Assembly: GCA_013407085.1 (NCBI GenBank)
Contig: JACCGJ010013839.1
Location: forward strand, 1 to 64,000
DNA: 64,000 nucleotides
Reading direction: 5' to 3'
From: Atriophallophorus winterbourni
Lineage: Eukaryota; Platyhelminthes; Trematoda; Plagiorchiida; Microphallidae
Both the position numbers and the translations under genes were made by a program. Numbering within the stretch: the stretch's first letter is position 1; every line of letters begins with the position of its first letter. The notes beneath the pieces are model-generated. The model worked only from the letters and a program-made list of their open reading frames with translations. It ran no database searches and was not told where the DNA came from. Positions 11,098 through 23,690 of this stretch are shown piece after piece.

Positions 11098-11470
11098 ATG
11101 GTGCTCCCATCCCCATCACTTACACACCACAACCGGTTTCTGGCTATTTGCCGTCATCAGGTGGAGACAGTAAGATCAGGATTAGTAAGCCTTGAAACAC
11201 TGGCAAACTGGTAAACAAAGTTATACTTGTGTGCCAATGTTCAATAGGGATTTTACGAAGAACCACGATATTCAAATACAGAATCACAAAGTGATTCCTG
11301 ATGAAGCATATAAGGCGCTTATAAACGATTTGTTTAAGGTGATGCTTACATCCCCATCACTTACCAACCATAAACGAGTTCTGGCTGTTTGCCATCATAG
11401 TGCGGAGACAGTAAGATCAGTGTTAAGGTTGAAAACAAGGGTATACCGAGGTATATAGGAAAATGTCCTA
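11098..11470 (-). mobile_element. S1 hammerhead-bearing repeat, tandem dimer
   Basis: The block 'catccccatcacttac' starts at 11108 and again at 11349, a spacing of 241 bases, each followed by the complement of a hammerhead-like core. The first copy is well preserved. In the second, the CTGATGA complement is damaged (tcatag instead of tcatcag). The unit also has 'cttgaaacactgg..aac' and '.aatcacaaagtgattc' segments seen in the S1 copies near 19.8, 36.5, 52.2 and 53.6 kb. Confidence 0.7.
11127..11164 (-). ncRNA. Hammerhead ribozyme-like motif (S1 family)
   Basis: Read on the - strand: CCAC (stem I), CTGATGA, CGGC-AAATA-GCCA (stem II, three Watson-Crick pairs with a C-A mismatch at the base), GAA, the palindrome ACCGGT (stem III, likely formed in a dimer), a T at the cleavage position, then GTGG closing stem I. 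All invariant core bases are present. Confidence 0.6.
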
Positions 11471-14400
11471 TAAATCAGGGTTTGAAATCCAGTCCACTCA
11501 GTCGTGAAGATGTAACCTCATTCGGTTCAGACAGCTGCATTGAGAGTATTTTTAACATTTATTAGGTCACTAAGGCATATAGGACAGGTGCTTACTCCAA
11601 TTTCATTAACGCAAAGCAGTGTATGTTGTGTAGCAGAATGCTCGATTTCCACGGTTATTTTTCCGTCCACTCTCAGCGCGCATTTAAGTCCGGGGAATCC
11701 GAGAAGACCTCGTGTTAAGCGAATTTTCACAACTGTGAAATGGCAACATGGTCTGCATCCGTCCTCACTCGCTTGGATGGTCCGAGTGCTACCACTAGAT
11801 AAGATTAGTCAGTATGAAGGCGGGGGGTGTCACAGCGAATATGACATTTGATGTTCAATGAGACGGTCCAGGTTGGACCTACACCGCGGGCGCGAATTTC
11901 GGGAAATATGGTCAACCCATATCTCCGCCACACCTAAGTGTAAATTCTGTACAATCAATTACTCTCTGTCTAATGGGAGAACTTATGCCGTATGTAGATT
12001 TGTATGCGAAAGAAATACTTAAACGCCGGTTCCATTGTTCTCACTAGTTTAATGAAGAATGCAATCCCATTGCACACTAGTATGCTAGGATGCGTGAGTA
12101 TGTCACAATCACCATGGTTGGCGTCAGTAATCAGCTAGAATCTCGAGTTTACTCAGCATAAATGCCTCCTATTTTATCCAAACTACGGTTTACTCGGTGA
12201 TAAATCGAGTTGACAAGATGCCAGCTTGCACGAGTATTCAATGTTTTTGAGACGTTGCAATTTTATTACTTAAAAGTAGATCCTACAGACTAAATCAATG
12301 ACAAATACTTAGAGATTACAACAACACAATATGTTGCATGTTATTTCGATCAGTTTATCTCTGATACATGTGAATCTGGATTCTTTTTGCCGTAATTCAC
12401 GAATTTGCGAGTAATCGATCGCTAGTTATGATAGCGCAACATTGGTAACAACGAGAGATCAATAAAATCGGAATTTGCATGTTGTTTGTATGCAACCTTG
12501 GTGGTATCCTGGTCCAAACGATGATGTGCTACGTCGCGTTTAGCTGAGTTTCACTTTCAAGCTATCAGTTTGAGTGGCAAGTACAACAGTCGTAGTGTGA
12601 AATTACAACAAAAGGTGACAAACAAGGTCTATTACACTGCCAACTTTATAACAAGAGCTGGTTTTGTGAGTTCTCTAATGGAAAAGTTTCGTAAAACTGT
12701 GATACAAGACTTTTTACAAAAGGAAGATCAACCATTTGCTCGCTGCTTCAGCCCAAATCACAAACCGAAATTAAGCTTTGAGATGGCTTTACTCTTACAA
12801 AACCACTACTGCATTCCATTTCCCTATAACCCCATGGCTAAATGACTATTTTATTCGCCTGTTTTTATCTTGATATGTAGTGTATCCTTGATCAGAGTCA
12901 TCATTCCTCCAAGATGATTATTTCACGCATAGTGTTTCAATACACATCGCAATCCGTAATGCCATCAAGTAATGCAGCAGACAACGTTACTAATTGAAAG
13001 TAACACGACATGTTGCGATTATTTCTAGTGCTCGTGGTATATTACTCACGGATAATCCTTTAATGCTACGAACGTTTAACACCTATATCTATAACGATTT
13101 ACGTGAGATACCGTAATAGTTCGTGCATCCGCTGCACCTTTGAACACATTCAACAGCGATTGGAGTAACTGAAAATTGTCCGAATACAAGCAATATTAAT
13201 TATTAAATAAAACTAAAAGCTAATCATTGCTCCACTAAAACGACTTAAAATCGCAAATCAGCATACACTGATTAGGATTCAAGGATGTTGTTTACGCTGA
13301 AAGAATACTATGCTTCATTCGTGGACAGTTATGCCTTTTAGTATCAAACAATAGCGTAATGACTATGAACCACCAGTATTGTTTTTCCATCTCCCACCAA
13401 AATAGCCAATCGTTTTTCGTCTAACCCACACCAATGCAATTCCATCAGCTTTGATACAGTGTGCGACGCTAAAATTAGTTAAACTTTCTTGGTGCGTACC
13501 ATCGTTTGATTTTTCCAAACTGCCACCGCCCACCTACCATTACGATAAGGTTTAATTTGATAAAATCTCAGCAACCAATTGCCAAATCTGGTAGAAAATA
13601 GCCTCACTTTCTACGTGTATTTGGCAGGCTGCTTTCTTACCACCAACTTGCTTGTCTCACTCGCTCGCTCTCTCGCCCGCTCAGTCACTCATGCACGCAC
13701 GTTTTTTTCCACATATCTAGCAATGTCTCATCTTACCAAAAATTCATATACCCAATAGCTTTCGCTTTAAACTCGCCACATTTATCGATCGTATCTGCAG
13801 GCAATTTTTCATTCCCATAGACCATCCCCTATTCAGACAAAGCTAGTCCGAATTAATAACAACGAAACGAGAAATACACTGTCAAGCATAGGCGAATTAA
13901 TCGACTGCTACGTCGCGTTTACAATAGGTAAAGAATCAGGGAACCCAATAAGACGGAACAGTGTTCGTTTTTGCAGCATCGTTTTAATACTTTGGGCGAT
14001 GGTTTAAATTGTCGACTAAGATTGATTAATGGGTTGTGGTTTCGTGATATTTAATAATAAACAGCAAACAAGATGTGTGTTTACGTATTTACGGGATTTC
14101 GTTAAATTGATACACGAATCTGAATGTCAATCAACGAATGTTGTATATTTATCGACAAGCTGACAATGAATAATCCGGTTCGAAATAAAGCTTTATCGTG
14201 TATTACCGATTGAAGCAGCAATTCTAAGTTCTATTTCACAAAATGTTTCTCTATTTTGCCGGCTTGTGCACCTAGGATGAACACAAACATATTCCAGTGG
14301 AGGACAATACGGTTAAAAACTTTGAATTAGTGTCAGTTAAATGTCACTATTTCAAAGGTGCCCCTTGCACCCAGGCTAGCAACTAGCTCGAATTTCTATC

Positions 14401-14799
14401 TCTGGCGAAGCAAAGAACAACTATTTTCGATTTACACTTACACCTCGAATACTTTTCATCAAACATCAGTTACTGATGACATGGACGTCTATCTTCATGG
14501 CCGTTCTTAGTATCTGCTAAACTGCAATCTAATGAAAGGAAAAACAACGGTAAACTCGTTTTACACGGTATCCCACAGTGCTCCTTTTGCTGTAAGTAAA
14601 TTAAATACGGTCAGGTTGGAAAACCGGTTTCCTTGTTGCCGCTAATCTCAATCGGTTGACTACTTCTTCTCATTTATCACATAGGCCTTTCAATCATCAA
14701 GTTTACGTTTTAACGGTTTTTAAAATGCTGGACCGAAACAATTAGCTCTTCTGCTTCCTTGTTCCCAATGTCCTAGCGAGCATCATTTTTCTTGTTGAC

Positions 14800-15020
14800 C
14801 AGTTGGATTAACCACTTCACTGGCAATTTTCGCATGCTTGTTTCATCGATACCGTTTTGACTTAACTCCAAATGACTTCATCAAGACTGCTAAGGTGCCA
14901 TTGAATCTGTAGTTTCATCAAGATCATCTATGTAAAACTCTCTCATTGCCTTTTGACTGTCATGTACCTTAGTGAACTCTGTTACAAATATTTGTTACTT
15001 GTTCTGCGTTCGAAAAGTAT
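14800..15020 (-). pseudogene. Possible decayed BEL/Pao-type pol fragment
   Basis: A - strand frame near 14990-14890 reads 'SQKAMREFYIDDLDETT', resembling the FYVDD active site of BEL/Pao reverse transcriptases. Another frame near 14850 reads 'MRKLPVKWLIQLVN', like the 'GGFRLTKWISN' block that follows in that family. Stops interrupt both. The matches are short, so a chance resemblance is possible. Confidence 0.3.
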
Positions 15021-17339
15021 GGTTTTGCGGAGTTTAGCTGCCAGTGTCATCTAGCTTGGTGGGCTATAAGTATTCGCTTCAATACCTTTTGCGTCCAACA
15101 TGAACGACGCAAGCTTGGCGAACACATCATTTGAATATCATCCACACCCTGAGCTACGAATATTTTCCTCTATTGCTAAACCTGGAAAGATGCTTAGACC
15201 ACATCGACCTCATCGACAATCGGAAACTTGAACAAGAACGGGAAATCAATATGGCGTTTCGTAACTCGGTGATATGGGCGAATGTTTGCGAAATATCACA
15301 TTACCTTTTTACCCTCCCAATTAATTAGGTATCCAATTCATTCAAAATGGTGACAAACCTCGAAAGATTTAATTAACGCAATAAGAAATTCCCTGAAGCG
15401 TATCAGTGAAATATTACATGAAGCTCAAAAAGCGATTTTGCGATGACTTGCGACTGAGTTTGAGGTTTAGTGGAAACGGGTGTAGGACGAATATTTGGTC
15501 TTCCTTTTCCATTCATTTCGAGCGTCAGATTAATCTCCGTGTTCACCACTGTGTTTAATGAAATCCAGTTCGATATTTGATTGGCGCTTCTTCCTAATGG
15601 ACGGCAAAGTTTAAGGCTTGCTTATCACTGGCCTACATAAAATGCGAAGACTCTCAAGCTAGCACTAATGATCCGCACATCTCTATCAAAATTTAAGGCC
15701 ACTCAAGAAGTGTGTGGCTCGAGAGAAAGTTTTTTCCTGTTTCCTTTGGCACTAGACGCGAATATCATCCGTGCTTTTGGATAACAAGATGGAGCTCGCA
15801 AGTTTCCATAGCTTCGTGTAGTTCGGAATAAATGGAGAGCAAAATGAAAACCTGCCTACATTTTGTGTCCCATAAAAGTTACTTGTGTCTATACAATTAA
15901 CTCTGACGATCGTTAAAATCAAACATTGCGGTTTGGGGATCGTTTCCAAGAAGACTCCCGGTGGGGCCTCGGGCTGTTCGGACAGCGATCTGAAAAACAT
16001 TGGGTTAGCTTCAAAATTGAATCCATTCTTAACGGTTCGGTGCTGAATGACCAGCTTGAAAGACTTGGCAGCGATCAAGCAGCGCATAAAATGACGACAA
16101 CCCTCACCCTGTGTTTGAGTATAATGTACCTTACGTTCTTCCACTTCAGTGAACGATCCTTTAGAAGAGTAGACACCGTCTGCAGGCATAGATCAAGCGT
16201 TTTCTGTCAAATTCGGGTCCCATTAGTCAGGTCTAGTTTGAAAACTAACGATTAAATATTGTGCACACTAATCTACACTGGCATTTGTGTAAAACCTGTA
16301 AATTTTTACACTTTTTAGCCACCTGTTACTTGAACAAAGGTAGCCTAGCTAAGACTGAAAACTTTGAGTGGGAAACGCTACGTGTGTGGATTGAGCTCCA
16401 AACATGTGGAATCCCTCAGAGAGAGAGAGAGACAAGGCGGTGATCAGCACAGAGAACTCGCAGTCTTGATCTGAAGTTTTTGTCCAACTTCTTATATTTT
16501 CCGCGAAGCTAGTAGTTGATCGTGAGCTTATAATATTACATCGTTTCTACGTCAACCCAAAGTTATTCTTTTATCCGGATGCTAGGGTCGATATTGTCGG
16601 CTATTAGTTCAGGTTCGTGCGATAGAAATGGCATGGCTTGTTTCCTGAACAAGGTGTTACGCCGATGACGTTATTTTCTACTACAGTCGGTCCATTTTAC
16701 ACCTCAAATTGTGCAGGAAATTAAGCTTTATTTCAGTGGCGCTCAGTGGTCAATCTAAATGAACGATGACACACTATCAATTCTAACTTTTAGTTCATTA
16801 CGCACAATATCCATAGTGTCTGTTTATTTCCTCTAGACATCTTTCTTACAGGGGAAAATTAAACGTGCGTCAATTGGTTAAAATGCTCAAGCTTAAAGCC
16901 GGTTGTTTCCACTGATGCATTTAAAAGCAGTGAGCATTTGCGTCTGCTGTGTGCATGACATCGTAGAGGTCAACAACAATATTGGCTCGATCGATTTCAC
17001 TTGTGTATCTGTCAGTAGGGACAAAGCGGAGCTGTCCATGCAAGTTTTGAAGATATTTAAATTAACACTACATTTCAACAGATTTTTGTGCTTTAGCATT
17101 TTCAATGTAGGGTAGTCTTTGCAACTGCATGCTTTGATGGCTGATTGCCAATGATAGTGTCACTTTCGATGCTCTGTTTAGGAGAATGTCTGGATTAGAA
17201 GCATGAACCAACTGGCTGCAACGTGCATCTTGGTGTCATATATCCGGATTGCAATCGAAACGTGCATAAACCAGCTCGTCATGCTCTACACTCATGGTGA
17301 ACCAGCTAGCATGCTAACATGCAGTTTTCAGTGTACAGT

Positions 17340-17930
17340 AATTCAAGTTAATTCATGGTTTTAATCGTTGAATATACAAATACTTTACAATAACCATAGA
17401 TTAAAAATAAAGGGAATTCATAAAAAGTACAACGAAGTTTTGTTAGCCTATGTACTGATGTGTAAGGTTGTCTTCGGTTAACATATACTTGCCAAGTTGT
17501 GTTTTGAACATGTTCAAGCTTGATGCACAAATGTAGGGGCAGAGAGTTACAGATAAAAAAATTCAGACAGTAAAAAAGCATCTTTGACAATTCGATCGAG
17601 AGTGTAGAATGGTCAACTTGTAGCCATGAGATCTTCCACCAAGTTCTTCTTACCGATCAGACAAGTGTTCATGTAGGTGATCCACTGTATGCAGAATGTT
17701 GAGCAGTAGGATCACGTCGCTCCTGACACTACGGTACGAAAAGTCAAATAGGTTCACACATTCAATCCTCTCCTCCGGTGGTCTGTTGTGTAGTCCGGTC
17801 ACCAGTTTTGTAGCGCGTTGGTATACACGTTGCAGCAAAGCACGGGGACTATGCTTGCACAGCGTACTTCATTGTTGACCGGATATAGGTGTTACTTCTC
17901 CGTGAGATCAGCTGCTTTGTTTAAGGCATT
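17340..17930 (-). mobile_element. LINE 3' fragment (C-terminal domain)
   Basis: The - strand shows 'LQRVYQRATKLVTGL' followed by 'RIECVNLFDFSYRSVRSDVILL' (17840-17680). A second frame gives 'FICNSLPLHLCIKLEHVQ' (about 17550). These are the post-reverse-transcriptase blocks of the same LINE group as the element at 58.4-61 kb. The copy is 5'-truncated and broken by frameshifts. Confidence 0.75.
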
Positions 17931-19819
17931 AACTAGGTGAAAGCTTTTGCTTTATTACATATGAATCCATATTGTAGTGCCGTCCAAGTCCTGTGCAAGT
18001 TTGTGTTTGCATGTGATGTGTGATGGACAGAAGGGAGCTTTTTTCTTTTGAAATTGAGTTACACGAATCGCTTAGGGTTACCGACACTAAGAGCGCTGTC
18101 TAGCCAGTCTGCTAATACAACTACATGCGCCTTTGATGATGATATAGTGTATATGATCAAAACAACGGTTATCGCAAAACCTATTGCATGATACAATTTA
18201 TTACAAGTAATGCAAAGTACAAGCGCCATGTAATATTAAACGGGAAACCTATATAGGTATGTGATTTACCAATGTCCATTTCAATGCCCAAATCACCTCC
18301 TCTTCGACATATTGGTCTTTGTATCGACTGAAAGCAAAAATGTAGCAGTAGCAGAGTAACTGTACTATAATGCACCATTGGTTCTCCATTTGCCGAATGG
18401 CACGGTAGTTGAAAGATCACATCCGCAAACTACGGACAAATGTAATCTATGTAATCACAGAATGCATACAGTCTAGTCGTACAGTGACGGCACACAAACA
18501 CATAAATATCACTTTCCTTTACTGATGGCTAAGTCGTCTTTAGGAATCGCAACAGGTTAGCATAGCTAATAAGTAGCAAATGAAAAATCAAAATACTAGG
18601 TTTATCAGAATGTTCTACGTATGTGATCTTAGTACGAATGAAAGCTTGATCCGACCTGTGGACAAAATTCGTTTGAACGAGGTGTTAAATTAAAGATTGG
18701 TTTGTCAATGTATTAGAATACACAGGCAGAGCATTAACCCATAGGACGTACTCAAACCTGCTATTAGATTAACTGTGTTGTGATCTGCAAATCTTCTTTC
18801 TGATCAGACGATATTTACAAAACGAAAGAATATTCATGAATTGCATCAACATTACGCATTTTTCGGCTCGGGTTGCCTCCGATGTGAAATGCTGTGCTCA
18901 AAACCACAGTTATCAGACAATCAAGCATGTTATCCAAGTTGTACAAAGATAAAAGCGCCCTGAAACGAGGAAAATTGATATTGGCAAGTGATTTACTGGT
19001 GACCACCGAAAGACACAAGATTTTAGCGAGATAGTGCGCACATGTATACAGAAAATTGTCCCCTTTATCAAAACTTGATGGAAATCCCATAATTAAAGTG
19101 ATTTAAATGCGGTTTTAAGACCAGTATGTTTTAAATAAATAAATAAATAAAATTGAAATAAACGTACCGTCTTTACCGAATGGGCATACTTGATGGAGAA
19201 AGAAGCAGATCGAAGTTACCTCTTAAAAAGCTTCACCATTTTATTTGGCCCTAATGTGTGAATGTACCTTGTCACGTTTAGTTTTGACGAACAAAGTGAA
19301 AATAATTACAAAGCTAACCGCACATCCAGCGTGTTATCGATCGTGAATGTAAATTACGGCATAAGCAAAGTACGGAAATCGAAACGTAACATATCTTCGC
19401 GAATGCTATAGATTTCGCATCAATCATCTTCACACAACCTTGCTAAACTGAGATAAATTTGAAGGCGAAATTCCGTGTTGTTAATTTGTTCATCAGTTGA
19501 AACGTTTCGAGATTTTATTGCGGATCAGAAAATAAGATCGCGTTTGCATTTTCCCAAAAAGAGATCCTGTTATCGGTTTTCGTGCGGTATATCCATTACG
19601 TCTCGAAGTAATCATAATATGAATCCATTGTTGTTTTAAAAATACAAGCACTCTTGAACACATAATTGTTTCCCGAATACTTATATTCTGCTTAATCTAA
19701 CGGCTTATCTTGTTTGTAAACACGTACATTTGTCTAATTTCTACCATCCTATGGTTATTGCTAAGCTGGTTGCTTTTTATACCATTAAAAAACTTGAATT
19801 ACCTGCTGTTAATGTATTG

Positions 19820-19995
19820 TGGTGCTCATATCCCCATCCCTTACATGCCACTACCGGTTTCTGGCTGTTTGCCGTCATCAGGTGGACACAGTAAGACCAG
19901 GTTCAGTGAGCCTTGAAACAGTGGAAAAGCGGTAAACCATGTTAAACTTGTATGCCACTGTTCCATAGGGTTCTTACAAAGAATCACGATGTTTA
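19820..19995 (-). mobile_element. S1 hammerhead-bearing repeat, single copy
   Basis: The copy runs from 'attgtggtgctcatatccccatccc' through the hammerhead complement, 'cagtaagaccaggttcagtgagccttgaaacagtgg', to 'ccactgttccatagggttcttacaaagaatcacgatg'. It is a good reference copy for the S1 family. Confidence 0.7.
19848..19885 (-). ncRNA. Hammerhead ribozyme-like motif (S1 family)
   Basis: On the - strand: CCAC, CTGATGA, CGGC-AAACA-GCCA, GAA, ACCGGT, A, GTGG. Spacing is identical, base for base, to the copies at 11127 and 52257. All core bases are intact; the first stem II pair is a C-A mismatch, as in the 11127 copy. Confidence 0.6.
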
Positions 19996-22209
19996 CCTGT
20001 TGTTAAATTTCGTGAATAGAAAATGCCTTGTAAAGTTTTGTGCTAAGCAACATGTGCTTAGCCGATGAACATATTCGGTTCTGGTCATTCATGTAGTATC
20101 GGTGCGCATGAAATCAATGATGGAAGCGAATTGGCTACCTAGGAATATCCCGCTGTACTTCGCGCTCTTACTGACCGGCTGTCAATGTGTAGATTTTACT
20201 TGAATTTTTGTAAGCCAGGTAAAATCAGTTAGGAGAACTTTTATCTTGTGCAACATCATTGTTGTCAGACGGAATAGCGATGACCAAATCTAGTTTGCGG
20301 TATAAGCATTTTAAATGTATCCCCATACAACAATTCAATGGGGGATTCCATTCCAGGTTAGTTGTGTGTACTTGATCGTGTAAATTGTGTAACTGTATAA
20401 AGAGAATGCCTTCTAGACTATGTAACTTTCTTAAACCTCGCTAATTGGGACATTCAGATTACTCCGTAATTCAAACTGAATTCTCAATTCGAAGTGACAT
20501 ATTGCTCATTGACCAACCTTTCAGCCCACATGTAGCAAGTTCAATTCTCGCAGAGTATAAACCAGACCCAGTTGTGAAGTTGTTGCCTATATAATTTGGG
20601 ATAATACCTGCACCAGCAAAGCAAACGTTTCGACTGAACAAGATTATCGCTTCTCATGCCTAGCATTTCGTGGATACGATTGCGATTGCTTCCTGTAGGT
20701 AACCCTTCCAGCATTACAGTATCAATGGTACATTCAGCATATCGTATTAAATATTTAAACGTATACCGGCCATTCATCAATTTTTCTTGAGCAGCGCTTT
20801 GAAGCGTAAAAATCCAACAATGAATAATTTATGTTAAACAGAATGATACCCAAAACAATTCTAGACACTTCAACTGGCTCGTGTTTGTCAATTTTATTGC
20901 CACACTGTATTGTTATTCTGAAGATGGATGCATGGCCAACATAGTCAATAAGGTCACAGAATAACAATAACACATCGTGAACAAAGCATGCGTCAGACCA
21001 CTGTGAACAAAGAATTAAGGTCACCAAGTCAAAGATATCCATGTGTAAACCATCGGATAATTATTCTTACAACAGTATACACTAACATTCCGCTCATGTT
21101 CTTTTGCTATATTTTGAATAATGAAACATCGTGGCTAATGTTCATTCTGTAGTTCGACTTCAACTCAGCCAGCTGAACTCTCCAGCTTTTATCGCACTAT
21201 TTAATTCTTGCTTAATAATATCCTGTTTAGTATTGTTAGTTGAAATCCATTTCTTCCTATATTGACCAGAACACAATCGAAAAATCAATATTTCTTACAC
21301 AGCTGATTACTCTATACGAATGCTATTTCTATTGGGCACACCATCACGGAGCAATATCAAATTCTCCGTAAAATTCTGGAATGGATTTAGCTGGGGCTTG
21401 TATTGCTGACTTCCTTGAGATTTAATTTTTCCTACATATCACATTACGTCACACCCTATCTGATTCATTCGATCTACAAATTAAGCTCCGTTCACCGGGT
21501 ACCAAAACTAGGTCTAATCAATCGTATCTCGTCAAATAACGCGGTCACGCTGGTGTAAGCTGTTTACATAGTTAATGTAGAGATGGATTCAAAGGACGGT
21601 CAATCGATGCAAAGCATTAAGAAAGCGCGTACACACACACAACAGTGCACAGGAACATATGTTAAAATAAAACGACGATGATTTACGAAGGTTAGCAAAC
21701 ATGTTGGGCGTGCGTTCATCGTCAGGGTGGCAAGGTACATGTTCCAAACTAACGTGTTCAATAAATGTCGACCAAACTGCTAATTTCTTTTTGACCGCGC
21801 GTCAATCGATTGTAACTGGTTAGCTGATTTCTGGCTGATTGTGAAAATCAAGGGTGGTCTCAAATTTAACCAACATGACATGTGATCCGCTTTACCCGTC
21901 ATTTCTAAAACCCAACAATAATAGCAGATGCTGCTGCTTTCGGTTGATTATCCCAACACTATGCAAGCGCCGCGGATAGAACGAGTAGTAATGCTTGTAG
22001 ACGTGAACCTTTCGCAAGAGATCGTGAGTCCTGTATCGGGATATACCATCGTGTGAGGGTGTGGAGGATAAGGTATTCCAGCGCTTGCGATGAACATCCA
22101 CGGTTAACATCAGGCCACGGAAGCCAACAACGATTGCGGGCAATGTCCTTCAAAGTCATGTTCAAAGTTTTGCGGGAATCTATCACAGTAAGAGGTTTTA
22201 TCTCCTAAA

Positions 22210-23690
22210 GCTACACGGTTTTAGAAAGGGATACTCCTGCCTACCTTCTAATTAACCTTGACGATTGGACTCGAGCAGTAGATGTTGGGGATACCATCGC
22301 AAGAAGCTCAGCTGACGATGTCATCTAGCTTGATGACGAAACGTCCTACTGCTACGATGCCAGCTCAGCGAACACACAGCAGACAACACCATCCATGTAT
22401 GTCACCTCGATATGTCGAAAGCATTTGACCGCGTAAACCACTGTATTCTCTTGTAGAAGCTGGAACGTTGTGGTATCACTGGTAGACTATTATGCCAGGT
22501 TAGACAATTACATGACTGATTGACTTGTTCAAGTCTCTGTGGACATTGCTTTATCGAATTCGGTATACGTGAAAAGTGGAGTGCCTCAGTTATCCGTCCT
22601 CGAACCAATCCTTTCCGCACTTTATGCCAATGTCATGCCGGCTCTCATCAAATGTAAGATCGTACTGTTCGTGGACGATATAAAAGTGTGGTCGAGCATA
22701 AATAAGCCGGAAGACTGCGAACTGCTCCAGAAGGATCTGGACAACCTCCGGGTTTGGTTCCTAAAAATCGCCTATTTTTCAATTTCCAAAAGGGTCACAT
22801 ATTAAACCTTGAAAATATGTGGAGTTCCATTATCTTCTTGGTACACACAGCCTCTCGTGGACCATGGAACAAAAGGACTTGGGTGTGTTAATAAGCAACA
22901 CCCTAGGGATGTCGAGCCACTGCAACTCCGTCTATCGCAAAACATAACAGAAAATGTCACTCCTAAAGAGAATTTTCGGTATGTTCTCAAAACAGACAAT
23001 TCCTTGCATTAAAAATACGTACATCAGACCCACTATGGAATATGCAGTTTAAGCGTGGTCGCCATTACTTAAAAAAGATGTTGCGACTTTGCAAAGAATA
23101 TACCATCGAACTACCACACTTGTCGTCGGACTCAGCTGGAAACCATACAATGAATGAATCAAAACCCTGAATTTATCCGATTATCCAGGTCGTCGTCTCA
23201 GAGGGGATTTGATTTTGGTATACAATATTCGGAATACCGCAAATCACTATCTACAATGCTTATTTAATCTACGGGGCTCGCATAAGACAAGAGCTCACCC
23301 ATTTATTCTAACTGTCCCTCACTCACGACTCAACCGTAGACGACATTTCTTGCCGTGCGAGTTTGTTTTACTTGGAACAATCTACCCGATTATGTTGTAA
23401 ACTCACCAAATCAGTAAATTTTCAAGAGAAGTATTGGTGCCCTTTTGACCCTTAACTCATGCATCGAATAAAACTATACATCTTGACCCCATGCATCTAC
23501 ATTTGTCATCTCATTCATCGAAGACAATTTCTGCTCTTTGGATTTTTATCTGATTCTTGAACTGCTCAGTAAGCAACCAAATCCTGTTTTTGTTTGTTAT
23601 ATTATTCGTAGATCCCATATTAATCTGTGGTTTTTTGTAAAGCTATATGCTTTTTAGACCATAAAAATGGAATTGAATTGAATTGTCTAC
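22210..23690 (+). mobile_element. Decayed LINE with reverse transcriptase
   Basis: The + strand frames give 'LHGFRKGYSCLPSN' (22210), motif A 'DMSKAFDRVNHCI' (about 22410), 'SGVPQLSVLEPILSALYAN' (22575) with the catalytic 'LFVDDIKVW' (about 22665). A C-terminal part follows (23030-23400, 'LQRIYHRTTTLVVGL', 'RRLRGDLILVYNI', and 'FTVPHSRLNRRRHFLPCE'-like). It ends in a short AATTG-repeat tail near 23670-23685. Numerous stops and frameshifts make it inactive. No endonuclease is seen, so it is probably 5'-truncated. Confidence 0.85.

Noticed and set aside
12570..12845. 91-codon open frame on the + strand
   Set aside because: Not recognisable, no splice context fitting its neighbours, and no compositional sign of coding; kept as chance.
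15752..16189. 145-codon open frame on the - strand, with a 109-codon shadow on the + strand
   Set aside because: Longest orphan frame in intron 1, but without a domain or motif. It may be retroelement debris near the possible BEL/Pao remnant; evidence is too weak to call a gene.
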